Below are positions 1 through 7,634 of a stretch of DNA of 42,799 bases, piece by piece; within the stretch, counting starts at the first letter, position 1, and each line of letters starts with the position of its first letter. The position numbers and the translations under genes were made by a program. The DNA comes from an uncultured Actinomycetes bacterium (GTDB lineage: Bacteria; Actinomycetota; Thermoleophilia; Solirubrobacterales; 70-9). The notes beneath the pieces are model-generated. The model saw nothing but the letters and a program-made list of their open reading frames with translations, was not told the DNA's origin and did no database searches. Where the stretch lies: assembly GCA_946482365.1 (NCBI GenBank), contig CAMLQY010000015.1, positions 1 to 42,799 on the forward strand, in the 5' to 3' direction.

Positions 1-2
1 TG

Positions 3-446
3 GGGATCAAGCCCGAGCACGAGTGCTTCGACGCCGGCCACGTCGCCAACCTCGATCCGCTGATCGACATGGGCCTGCTCGAGCGGACCCCGCTGCAGAT
101 CTCGCTGGTGATGGGGGTCAACGGCGGCATCCGGCCGACGCCTCGCAACGTCGGCTTCATGGCGGACCAGATCCCCGGCGGCGCCGAGGGCGAGAACCAG
201 TGGCAGGTGATCGGAATCTCGCGCGACCAGTGGAAGCTGCTCGGTTCCTCGCTGGTGCTGGGCGGCAACGTCCGCGCCGGGGTCGAGGACAACCTCTACC
301 TGCCGAACGGCGAGATGGCGCGCTCCAACGGCGACCTGATCGCCAAGGCCCGCCAGATGGCCGAGGACGTGGGGCGCAGGGCCGCCAGCGTAGCCGAGGC
401 CCGCGAGCTCCTGGGAGTGCCGAAGCGTGAGCGCGCTGCCGCTTAG
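3..446 (+). CDS. Beta-keto acid cleavage enzyme (BKACE), 3' part only
   Basis: Open at the left edge, so the N-terminal half or more is missing. The visible 147 residues read in frame 3 and carry the C-terminal signatures of the BKACE family (DUF849, 3-keto-5-aminohexanoate cleavage enzyme): a GIKPEHECFDAGHV stretch, then ISLVMGVNGG, and later RAGVEDNLYLPNGEMA. Family members are zinc-dependent. They condense a beta-keto acid with acetyl-CoA, giving acetoacetate and a new acyl-CoA. The substrate cannot be read from this fragment. The gene overlaps the following CoA-transferase by 20 bases, so the two are probably translationally coupled and act on the same acyl-CoA. Family assignment is firm; substrate is unknown. 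Confidence 0.9.
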   Translation, partial: GIKPEHECFDAGHVANLDPLIDMGLLERTPLQISLVMGVNGGIRPTPRNVGFMADQIPGGAEGENQWQVIGISRDQWKLLGSSLVLGGNVRAGVEDNLYLPNGEMARSNGDLIAKARQMAEDVGRRAASVAEARELLGVPKRERAAA

Positions 447-1662
447 CGACGTCAAGGTCCTCGACCTCTCCCGCCTGCTGCCCGGGGGCTTCTGCTCGCT
501 GCTGCTCGCCGACCTCGGCGCCGAGGTGCTCAAGGTGGAGGACACCGGCATGGGCGACTACATCCGCTGGGCTCCTCCCTACTACGGGACCGACGAACAG
601 CAGGAGCTGGGCACGCGCTCGGCCCTCTACCTCTCGCTCAACCGCGGCAAGCGTTCGGTGCGGCTCGACCTCAAGAGCGAGAAGGGGAAGGAGGCCCTGC
701 TGCGGCTGGTCGAAAGCCACGACGTCGTCATCGACGGCTTCCGGCCGGGAGTGCTGGACCGGCTCGGCGTCGGCTACGAGCGCATGCGCGAGGCCAACCC
801 AGGCATCGTCTTCTGCGCGATCACCGGCTACGGCCAGGACGGCCCCTACACGCAGCGAGCCGGCCACGACATGAACTACCTCGGCCTGGTCGGGGTGCTC
901 GGGCTGACCGGGGCCAAGGACGGGCCGCCGGTGCAGTCAGGCGGCCAGATCGCCGACCTCGGCGGCGGCGCCCTGATGGCGGCCTTCGGCGTGATGGCGG
1001 CCCTGCACGAGCGGCGCCGCTCCGGCGAGGGCCAGATGGTCGACGTCTCGATGGCCGACGGCGCCCTCTCCTGGCTGGCGATGGTCGCGGGCAGCTACTT
1101 CTGCGATGGCAGGATTCCGCAGCGCGGTGCCGAGCAGCTGATCGGCGGCGTCGTCTGCTACCTGCCCTACGAGGCGAGCGACGGCTGGATCACCTGCGGC
1201 GCCCTGGAGCCGAAGTTCTGGGCCGCCTTCTGCAACGGCGTCGACCGGCCCGAGCTGATCGAGTCGCAGTTCGCGGCTCCCGGCTCGGAGGCCTGGGAGG
1301 AGGTCGCCGGGGTGTTCCGCTCCCGCACCCGGGCGGAATGGAAGGCCTTCAACGACGAGCACGACTGCTGCATCGAGCCGGTGCTCGACCTCGACGAAGC
1401 GCTCGACTCCGAGCTGGTCCGCGGGCGCGAGATGGTGGTCGAGATGGAGCAACCCGAGCTGGGGACGATCCGCCAGCTCGGCGCTCCCGTGAAGATGAGC
1501 CGCACCCCCGCCGACCCGACGCGGCCGGCGCCGGCCTTCGGCGAGCACACCGAGGAGGTGCTGAGCGAGGTCGGCTACTCGGCCGAGGAGATCGCCGCGA
1601 TGAAGGAGTCGGGAGCCGCAGCCGGCCCGTCCGCCGACGCCGCCACAACCTTCCGGGCATGA
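427..1662 (+). CDS. CaiB/BaiF family (class III) CoA-transferase
   Basis: The 411-residue protein is the normal length for class III CoA-transferases and alpha-methylacyl-CoA racemases. It starts with the family's DVKVLDLSRLLPGG block followed by LLADLGAEVLKVE, and has RSVRLDLKSEKGKEALLRLV and DVVIDGFRPGVLDRLG. The expected catalytic aspartate is Asp148 in GHDMNYLG. Known members move CoA between carboxylic acids through an aspartyl-CoA intermediate, or racemise 2-methylacyl-CoAs. The GTG start lies inside the end of the BKACE gene, and the stop overlaps the MerR-type regulator's ATG (ATGA). The most likely role is activating the acid used or released by the upstream cleavage enzyme. Whether it is a transferase or a racemase cannot be decided from sequence alone. 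Confidence 0.93.
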   Translation: MSALPLSDVKVLDLSRLLPGGFCSLLLADLGAEVLKVEDTGMGDYIRWAPPYYGTDEQQELGTRSALYLSLNRGKRSVRLDLKSEKGKEALLRLVESHDVVIDGFRPGVLDRLGVGYERMREANPGIVFCAITGYGQDGPYTQRAGHDMNYLGLVGVLGLTGAKDGPPVQSGGQIADLGGGALMAAFGVMAALHERRRSGEGQMVDVSMADGALSWLAMVAGSYFCDGRIPQRGAEQLIGGVVCYLPYEASDGWITCGALEPKFWAAFCNGVDRPELIESQFAAPGSEAWEEVAGVFRSRTRAEWKAFNDEHDCCIEPVLDLDEALDSELVRGREMVVEMEQPELGTIRQLGAPVKMSRTPADPTRPAPAFGEHTEEVLSEVGYSAEEIAAMKESGAAAGPSADAATTFRA

Positions 1663-2366
1663 CCGGCGACGCCGCCAACGGCGACCTTCTGCGCATGGGG
1701 GAGCTGGCCGAGGCCTCGGGGGTGCCGGCGCCGACGATCAAGCACTACCTGCGCGAGGGGCTGCTGCCCGAGCCGGTCAAGACCAGCCGCAACATGGCCT
1801 ACTACCCGCCGGAGTTCGTCGACCGCATCCGGCTGATCAAGCAGCTGCAGGAGGAGCGCTTCATGCCTTTGCGGGCGATCAAGTCGGTGCTCGACGAGGA
1901 CCCCGAGCGGGCCCGCGCCCTGGTCGAGCTGGAGGACCGCATCCTCGACCGCGCCCTGGCCGGCGAGCGGACCCGCACCAGCGCCGCCGAGGTGCGCGAG
2001 CGCTACGGCGTGCCCAAGGACGTCCTCGACCGGCTCGAGGAGCTGGAGGTCCTCAGCCCCAACAGCCGCGGCTACTCGCCTTCCGACATCAAGATCATCG
2101 AGGCGATCAGCCGCTTCCGAGCCGGCGGCTACGACGAGGAGATCGGCTTCACCGTCTACGACACCCTGCGCTACAAGACCGCCCTCGAAGACCTCGTCCG
2201 CCAGGAGGTCGCGGTCGTCATGGACCGCCTCGCCGGCGAGGTCCCGCCCGAGCGAGTGGTGGAGATGCTGGAGAGCGGCGCTCAGCCCCTACAGGACCTG
2301 ATCGCCGCCCTCCACACCAAGCTGATGGTGGCCGAGCTGGAGCGCCACCGGGCAAGCCGGGGTTAG
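1659..2366 (+). CDS. MerR family transcriptional regulator with a second MerR-like helix-turn-helix
   Basis: The 235-residue protein starts at the ATG of the ATGA overlap with the CoA-transferase stop; upstream in-frame codons belong to the shadow of that gene. Residues ~11-75 form a MerR winged helix (MGELAEASGVPAPTIKHYLR, then EGLLPEP, a tyrosine-rich wing and a DRIRLIKQLQEERF helix). Residues ~105-160 look like a second, diverged copy (AAEVRERYGVPKDVLDRLEE, LEVLSPNSRGYSPSDIKIIE, then FRAGGYDEEIGF). The C-terminal ~70 residues are helical with no recognised ligand domain. Position as the last gene of the BKACE/CoA-transferase operon suggests feedback control of this pathway. No effector can be named. 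Confidence 0.88.
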   Translation: MTGDAANGDLLRMGELAEASGVPAPTIKHYLREGLLPEPVKTSRNMAYYPPEFVDRIRLIKQLQEERFMPLRAIKSVLDEDPERARALVELEDRILDRALAGERTRTSAAEVRERYGVPKDVLDRLEELEVLSPNSRGYSPSDIKIIEAISRFRAGGYDEEIGFTVYDTLRYKTALEDLVRQEVAVVMDRLAGEVPPERVVEMLESGAQPLQDLIAALHTKLMVAELERHRASRG

Positions 2367-2375
2367 TACTGGGCG

Positions 2376-2400
2376 TAGAGACCCGGATGCCGGGTCTCTA
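2376..2400 (+). terminator. Hairpin terminator after the MerR gene
   Basis: Perfect 11-bp inverted repeat TAGAGACCCGG / CCGGGTCTCTA with a 3-nt loop (ATG), ten bases after the MerR stop codon. It lacks a T-run, as is common in GC-rich actinobacteria. It sits between convergent genes and could act on both strands. Confidence 0.75.
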
Positions 2401-2425
2401 GTCGCCCCATGACTTGTCGATGAGC

Positions 2426-3574
2426 TTATTCGAGGACGTAAATTTTTTCTGTTACCGATCCATACGATGCAGACCAAGTTATTGATTGAGGACATCCTCC
2501 GGTTTTATCTTGTATGGAAATCCCTCCCTCTTTAGTAGTAACTATTTTACCATTTTCCGCTCCCGTTGCCCCAAAGATATTCATAATTTTAGGCCTGAAT
2601 TTGCAAGCAATTTTTTTACCTTTACAAATGATTTCGACATCCGATCCGGGAGTTACAATTCCGGTGTTTAATCCCTGCTGAACTACCCGCCAGACGCCGC
2701 TCGTTAGCGTCATTACGGAGCAATTTTCTTCCCCTCCTTTGAACGTTAGTTTGCAATTCACCCATTTCAGTTCATCAATTGTAATTTCCTGCCCGATTTT
2801 TAATGCTTTCACGGTTCCTTTAAGTATGGATTCTTCGCATTCCACTGTTTCTTTACCTTTTTCAAGGTTCCATTTGGGGGCTTTAGCAACAAAATGTACA
2901 CTCCCTACCAGTTGCCCTTTGCACGCTTTTTCTGTATGAGTTTTGCACAAAGCCGTCTCTCCTCCGGGCACTTGGACGTAGGCGCTTTCTGTCGTCACCA
3001 GTAACCCGTCGAGGAGCGATTCATCCGGGCAGAGACCTCCACCTGAGATGAAATCAACCTGCGTTTCATTCGCGGTCAGGTGCTGGGCGCCGACGGGGAA
3101 TTCGAGAGCCGTGGAGTCGTACACGCAGTGGATATCAGTCGAGAAGATCACATCTTCGCATTCGACTAAGGTCAGGCCGCTCGCGCCCGTGAGAGTGCCT
3201 TCGTCTAACCCCGTCGATAAGAGGCTGGCTAAGGGCTGTTCGAGTACCGAGACTTCGCAGCCGTCGCCTCCGTTGGTTTCACAGCTTTCGAAATCGAGTT
3301 CTGCAACGTGAATCGACTGCGGCGCGCCTGCCGCTAACGGTGTGCCCGTCGCATTGATCGAATCGCATATGACGTCGACGAGGTCGGTTAAGAGGCGGCC
3401 GGGGCCTTCATTCACCATGCTCACGGTGGTCGCTGCTTGACCTTCTTCGCAGACTATGGTTTCGTGCGTTTTGCAGAGCTGGGTGCTGACCGCCGACGCC
3501 GAAGTGGCACCGACGAAGGCCATCGCGACGATGGCCGCTGCGGCCGCAAGGCCGAGCATCTTGACGAGTCTCAC
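2426..3574 (-). CDS. Secreted two-repeat cysteine-rich protein of unknown function
   Basis: The 382-residue protein starts at a GTG eight bases after GGGAGA. Residues 1-29 are a Sec signal peptide (MRLVKMLGLAAAAAIVAMAF, cleavage likely after ASA). The mature part has two similar halves, each opening with LCKTH and a paired cysteine (residue ~33 on, and again near residue 209 as ALCKTHTEKAC), with further spaced cysteines that could form disulfides. I associate this architecture with expanded secreted families in Thermoleophilia; no function is known. The second half is strikingly AT-rich and lysine-rich (AAA, ATT and TTT codons) compared with the first half and with every neighbour. This suggests a composite or transferred origin, or relaxed codon selection in a low-expression gene. 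It has its own promoter region and no operon partner. Confidence 0.8.
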   Translation of the reverse strand: MRLVKMLGLAAAAAIVAMAFVGATSASAVSTQLCKTHETIVCEEGQAATTVSMVNEGPGRLLTDLVDVICDSINATGTPLAAGAPQSIHVAELDFESCETNGGDGCEVSVLEQPLASLLSTGLDEGTLTGASGLTLVECEDVIFSTDIHCVYDSTALEFPVGAQHLTANETQVDFISGGGLCPDESLLDGLLVTTESAYVQVPGGETALCKTHTEKACKGQLVGSVHFVAKAPKWNLEKGKETVECEESILKGTVKALKIGQEITIDELKWVNCKLTFKGGEENCSVMTLTSGVWRVVQQGLNTGIVTPGSDVEIICKGKKIACKFRPKIMNIFGATGAENGKIVTTKEGGISIQDKTGGCPQSITWSASYGSVTEKIYVLE

Positions 3575-3814
3575 TTTGATTCTCCCTTCCCGGCGGTCTG
3601 CCGCCGAGCTGGTTTTTGGACAGGGTTAGACAAGCGGTGGTGCCGAGCCCAGTCAAGAACTCCCGGTCGAGCTGCGTACGACCCCCTTTGCGAGGAGGCC
3701 GATTCCCCTCAGCGGCGGGAATGACGGTTGTGCGCGTGTGCCGATCCCGCGCTTGCGCGGATTCGTGCGCTGGGAGCTCAAACGGTGCACTGGAGGCGCC
3801 TGTAGCCTGAGCGC
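3575..3814. other. 240-bp intergenic region with short inverted repeats
   Basis: Divergent control region between the secreted protein (minus) and the SDR gene (plus). Visible inverted repeats are ATTCCC 3702-3707 / GGGAAT 3717-3722, and CCGCGC 3747-3752 / GCGCGG 3755-3760. No gene or convincing -35/-10 pair was seen. Confidence 0.4.
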
Positions 3815-4657
3815 GTGAAGTCGGCTCTCGTCAGCGGCGCTTCCACCGGCATCGGCCGGGCGGCGGCTCTGGAGATGGACGCCCAGGGCTGGCGGGTGTT
3901 CGCCACCGTGCGCCGCGAGGAGGACGGCGCTGCTCTTCGGGAGGCCGCGTCCGAGCGACTGGAGCCGGTGATCCTCGACGTGACCGACGCCGGTCAGATC
4001 GCCGCGGTCGCGGAGCAAGTCGCCCGTGAGGTGGGGGAGGCCGGGCTCGACGGCCTCGTCAACAACGCCGGCATCGCGGTGCTGAGCCCGCTGGAGACGA
4101 TCCCGGTCGACGACTTCCGCAATCAGATCGAGGTCAACCTGACCGCCCAGGTCGCGGTCACGCAGGCGTTCCTGCCGCTGATCCGCCGCGCGAGGGGGAG
4201 GATCGTCTTCGTCAGCTCGATCGGCGGTCGCATGGCGCTGCCCTTCGGCGGGCCTTACCACGCCTCCAAGTACGGCATCGAGGCGGTCGCCGACTGCCTG
4301 CGCCAGGAGCTGCGGCCGTGGAAGATCGGCGTCGCGGTGATCGAGCCGGGCTCGATCGACACGCCGATCTGGGAGCGCGGCGAGCGCATCGCCGACGAGG
4401 TATCCGAGCGCGCTCACGACTCCCAGGATGAGCTCTACGGCAAGGCGATCGAGCGCTTCCGCGCCGCCGTGAAGCGAACCGCCGAGCGCGGCATCCCGCC
4501 CGAGAAGGTCGCGAAGCCGATCTTCCACGCCCTCACCGCCCGCCGCCCGCGCACCCGTTACGTCGTCGGCACCGACGCCCGCAGCCAGGCCCTGGCACGC
4601 CGCCTCCTCCCCGACCGAGCCTTCGACGCGCTGGTCGCGCGCGTCATGCGGATCTAG
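3815..4657 (+). CDS. Short-chain dehydrogenase/reductase (SDR)
   Basis: A classical SDR of 280 residues from a GTG start. The nucleotide-binding glycine motif GASTGIG is at residues ~8-14. It is followed by the NNAG motif, the catalytic serine region (IVFVSSIGG) and the YHASK active-site motif, with EPGSIDTPIW after the sixth strand. The arginine-bearing RREED after strand 2 hints at NADP(H) preference. The C-terminal part (EKVAKPIFHALTARRPRTRY) is typical of the steroid/retinol-dehydrogenase-like SDRs that reduce or oxidise a hydroxyl or ketone. It stands alone, with no operon partner, so the substrate is unknown. Confidence 0.92.
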   Translation: MKSALVSGASTGIGRAAALEMDAQGWRVFATVRREEDGAALREAASERLEPVILDVTDAGQIAAVAEQVAREVGEAGLDGLVNNAGIAVLSPLETIPVDDFRNQIEVNLTAQVAVTQAFLPLIRRARGRIVFVSSIGGRMALPFGGPYHASKYGIEAVADCLRQELRPWKIGVAVIEPGSIDTPIWERGERIADEVSERAHDSQDELYGKAIERFRAAVKRTAERGIPPEKVAKPIFHALTARRPRTRYVVGTDARSQALARRLLPDRAFDALVARVMRI

Positions 4658-4817
4658 CTCTCAGGCTCGACGCGACATCGCCCGCTAGCAGGTTTCGAGT
4701 CGTTGGGCTGGTTAGCTGGCCGGATGTTCGGGTAGGCCTATCCCAATGCCTCGGGGCTCTCTCACTCGCCCTGTCCGATGCCGGGCGACCGGCCCCGACC
4801 AGTCCCGGAGGTGAATC

Positions 4818-4994
4818 ATGCGTAAGCGCATCTCTAAGGTCGCGGCGCTCACGGCTGCGATGGCACTGATGGTGGCCGGCCCGGCCTATGGCGTGGGCGG
4901 ACCCAATGAGGCCGGTAACTCCGGCAAGTTCCAGCCGAAGACCGCGCCGTGCCAGGGCGACAACAACCACCCTCATTGCCCGGGTCCGCACTAG
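4818..4994 (+). CDS. Small secreted Cys/His-containing peptide (58 aa)
   Basis: This short gene has an almost ideal ribosome-binding site (GGAGGTGA at 4807-4814, six bases before ATG). The product is 58 residues: a basic n-region (MRKRISK), a hydrophobic core (VAALTAAMALMVAG) and a likely cleavage after PAYG or nearby, leaving a mature peptide of about 33 residues. The mature end holds two cysteines and three histidines in a tight cluster (CQGDNNHPHCPGPH), which could form one disulfide or bind a metal. It is followed by a strong hairpin, so it is probably a monocistronic, well-translated exported peptide. No family was recognised with certainty. Confidence 0.7.
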   Translation: MRKRISKVAALTAAMALMVAGPAYGVGGPNEAGNSGKFQPKTAPCQGDNNHPHCPGPH

Positions 4995-5012
4995 CCTGAG
5001 CGATGGCTGCAA

Positions 5013-5051
5013 GGGGACGGCCCCCGTTTGCCGGGGCGACGTCCCTCCGCG
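5013..5051. terminator. Bidirectional hairpin between the small peptide and glyoxalase-like genes
   Basis: Nested inverted repeat just after the small peptide gene. The outer arms are GGGACG / CGTCCC and the inner arms are GCCCC / GGGGC around a TTTG-containing loop. It lies in the 67-bp gap between convergent genes and can serve both. Confidence 0.6.
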
Positions 5052-5061
5052 CCGGGGGCCG

Positions 5062-5445
5062 CTAACCGGCCCCGATCAGCTCTATGCGATACCCGTCGGG
5101 GTCGCGCAGGAAGCAGATGAAGTGACCCTCGGTGCGGCCGCCGGGGCGGTAGGGAGGCTTTTCGGGCTCGATCCCTTCGGCGGCCAGGGCCTCGAGGGTG
5201 GCGTCGAGGTCGTCGACGATGAGGGCGATGTGGTTGTAGCCGGTGCCGAGGTCGTAGGAGTCGACGCCGTGGTTGTAGGTCAGCTCCAGGCAGGGGTTCT
5301 CTTCCCCGGGGAGAGCCATGAAGACGTTTATCGCCTCGCTGCCGATCGGCATCTGCGCCACCTCCTCGAAGCCGAGCTTCTCGTAGAAGGCGACCGAGCG
5401 GTCGATATCGCCGATCCGGTAGCAGGTGTGCAGGAAGGCGGGCAT
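5062..5445 (-). CDS. VOC superfamily protein, glyoxalase I-like
   Basis: The 127-residue protein is one glyoxalase/bleomycin-resistance/dioxygenase (VOC) unit, the usual length of bacterial GloA. The start is set at MPAFLHTCYRI, where family homology begins. The four metal-ligand positions expected for glyoxalase I are all present: His in FLHTCYRI, Glu in CLELTYN, His in GYNHIAL, and Glu in GYRIELI near the C-terminus. SVAFYEKLGFEE and DPDGYRIEL are classic motifs. It probably isomerises a thiol-methylglyoxal adduct. Actinobacteria usually lack glutathione, so the thiol partner is uncertain. Its start lies only 40 bp from the divergently transcribed penicillin-binding protein. Confidence 0.88.
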   Translation of the reverse strand: MPAFLHTCYRIGDIDRSVAFYEKLGFEEVAQMPIGSEAINVFMALPGEENPCLELTYNHGVDSYDLGTGYNHIALIVDDLDATLEALAAEGIEPEKPPYRPGGRTEGHFICFLRDPDGYRIELIGAG

Positions 5446-5469
5446 CGGGTCCAAGGCTATCGGCCTCCC

Positions 5470-5475
5470 TACAAT
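5470..5475 (+). promoter_or_regulatory. Probable -10 element of the PBP gene
   Basis: TACAAT lies ten bases before the PBP start codon, and no Shine-Dalgarno sequence is visible in between. If it is the -10 box, transcription would begin within a few bases of ATG 5486, giving a leaderless or nearly leaderless mRNA. No good -35 box is seen. Confidence 0.45.
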
Positions 5476-5485
5476 TTGCGGCCGA

Positions 5486-7624
5486 ATGGCCCGCCGGACG
5501 CGACGGCAACGACGGTCGCACACCTCTAGCTGGAAGAAGAAGCTGCTGATCCCCTTGGGGGTCCTCGCCGCCGCAGGCGCAATCGCGGGCGGGGTCGGTG
5601 CCAGCTGGGCGATCGACGTCTATGAATCGGCGCCGCCGATCTCCAGCCTGAAGCCGGTGCAGAAGGGCCGCTCCTCCGCGATCTACGCGGCCGACGGCAG
5701 CCTGATCGGCTTCATCCAGTCGGAAAACATCCGCCAGCCGATCCCCGGCCGGGCGATTCCGCAGACCCTCAAGGACGCCACGGTGGCGATCGAGGACAAG
5801 AACTTCTTCGAGCACGGGGCGATCGACCCGCCGGCGATCGTGCGCGCCGCCTGGAAGAACCTGATGGCCGGCAAGCCGGTGCAGGGGGCCTCGACGATCA
5901 CCCAGCAGCTGGTGCGCAACCTCTACATCCAGAATCCGGAAGAGACGATCGAGCGCAAGATACGCGAAGCGCGCCTCGCCTACGAACAGGAGGAGCAGCA
6001 CAGCAAGGAGGAGATCCTCAACCAGTACCTCAACACGGCGCCCTACGGGACGGTCGAAGGGGAGACCGCAGTCGGCGTCGAGGCGGCGGCCCAGACCTAC
6101 TTCGCCAAGCCCGCCAAGGAGCTCGGCCTGAACGAATCGGCGCTGATCGCCGGCCTGCCCCAGGCGCCCTCCGAATACAACCCCTTCCTCAACCCCCGAG
6201 CGGCGATCGACCGTCGCAACGAGGTGCTCGAGGCGATGGAGGAAGAGGGCTACATCACTTCGTCCGAATACACCGAGACGGTCAACAGCGGCCTCGGCCT
6301 CAATCCGGGTCACAAGTACCAGACGATCAAGGACCAGTTCCTCTTCGACCTCGTCCAGCAGGAGCTGATCGACGAGTACGGCATCAACACGGTGCGCAAC
6401 GGCGGCCTCAAGGCCTACACCACGATCGACCCCGAGCTGCAGGAACGGGCGCAGGAAGCGGTCGACTCCTGCGGGGTCTGCTACCCCGAAGGCGGCCCCG
6501 CGGCCGGACTGGCCTCGGTCGACCCGGCCACCGGTGAGATCGTCGCCCTGGCCTCGACCGAAGGCTATGACTCGGAAAGCCAGTTCAACTACGCCTGGCA
6601 GGCGCAGCGCCAGCCCGGCTCCTCGTTCAAGACCTTTGTCCTGGCGACGGCGATCAAGCAGGGGGTCGACCCCGACAGCACCTACTACGACGGGAGTTCG
6701 CCGAAGACGCTCGAGATTCCCGGCGGTGGCCCGGACTGGGTCGTCAACAACGCCGAGGGAGAGGGTGGAGGCACCCAGTCCCTCGCCTCGGCCACCTGGC
6801 ACTCGACCAACGTCGTCTTCGCCCAGCTCGACCTCGACGTCGGCCCTGAGGAAGTGACGAAGACGGCTGAAGAGATGGGCATCACCTCGCCGCTCGAATC
6901 GGTGCCCGCCGAGGGGATCGGCGGTCTCGCCGTCGGCGTCACGCCGCTGGAGATGGCCGACGCCTACGCGACTCTCGCCAACGGCGGCGTCCACCACGAC
7001 GCCACCGCGATCGACAGGGTCGAGTTCCCCAACGGCAAGGTCGACGAAACCGACCCCGACGACGGCGAGCGCGTCCTCACCGAAGGTGAGGCCTACGAAG
7101 TGACGCGCCTGTTGGAAGGCGTGATCACCCAGGGCACCGGCGCCGGCTACACCTACATGGGCTGCTCTGCCGCAGCGGGCAAGACCGGCACCTCGGAGGA
7201 GCTCTCCGACGCCTGGTTCGTCGGCTACACGCCGCTCTACTCGACCGCGGTCTGGGTCGGGCACCCGCAGTCGCGGGAAGCAACCGGTTACGGCGGGCCC
7301 ACTGCGGGCCCGATCTGGCGCTACTACATGGAATCGGCCGTGGCCGGCGAGTGCCCCGAGTTCCCGCAGCCCGCCAGCCTGCCCGAGCTCTCCACCCTCG
7401 ACAGCGAACACACCTCGTCCTCCGGCTACTCGGACGAATACGACTACGGCGAAGAGGCGCCTGAGGAGTCGTCGAAGAAGAAGAACGGCGATGAGGGGCA
7501 GGAGCCGGATGCCGAGCCGGAGGCCGCCCCGGAACCGGCACCCGAACCCGCGCCGGCGCCGGCCCCGGAACCGGCTCCCGTGCCACCGCCCTCGGTGGGC
7601 GGGGGCATTGCCAGCCCACGCTGA
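5486..7624 (+). CDS. Class A penicillin-binding protein (bifunctional transglycosylase/transpeptidase)
   Basis: The 712-residue protein has a basic N-terminus, one membrane anchor (about residues 17-42) and two catalytic domains facing the cell exterior. The glycosyltransferase (GT51) domain has its catalytic Glu103 in VAIEDKNFFEH and the GASTITQQLVRNLY motif. The transpeptidase domain has the full serine set: Ser379-x-x-Lys382 (PGSSFKTF), Ser440-Thr-Asn (HSTNVVFAQ) and Lys566-Thr-Gly (AGKTGTSEE). The last ~75 residues are an acidic then Pro/Ala/Glu-rich low-complexity tail, probably a wall-spanning or protein-contact segment. It polymerises and cross-links peptidoglycan. ATG 5486 was chosen because longer frames run into the divergent glyoxalase gene and this start gives a normal cytoplasmic tail. 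Confidence 0.97.
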   Translation: MARRTRRQRRSHTSSWKKKLLIPLGVLAAAGAIAGGVGASWAIDVYESAPPISSLKPVQKGRSSAIYAADGSLIGFIQSENIRQPIPGRAIPQTLKDATVAIEDKNFFEHGAIDPPAIVRAAWKNLMAGKPVQGASTITQQLVRNLYIQNPEETIERKIREARLAYEQEEQHSKEEILNQYLNTAPYGTVEGETAVGVEAAAQTYFAKPAKELGLNESALIAGLPQAPSEYNPFLNPRAAIDRRNEVLEAMEEEGYITSSEYTETVNSGLGLNPGHKYQTIKDQFLFDLVQQELIDEYGINTVRNGGLKAYTTIDPELQERAQEAVDSCGVCYPEGGPAAGLASVDPATGEIVALASTEGYDSESQFNYAWQAQRQPGSSFKTFVLATAIKQGVDPDSTYYDGSSPKTLEIPGGGPDWVVNNAEGEGGGTQSLASATWHSTNVVFAQLDLDVGPEEVTKTAEEMGITSPLESVPAEGIGGLAVGVTPLEMADAYATLANGGVHHDATAIDRVEFPNGKVDETDPDDGERVLTEGEAYEVTRLLEGVITQGTGAGYTYMGCSAAAGKTGTSEELSDAWFVGYTPLYSTAVWVGHPQSREATGYGGPTAGPIWRYYMESAVAGECPEFPQPASLPELSTLDSEHTSSSGYSDEYDYGEEAPEESSKKKNGDEGQEPDAEPEAAPEPAPEPAPAPAPEPAPVPPPSVGGGIASPR

Positions 7625-7634
7625 GCGGCGATGC

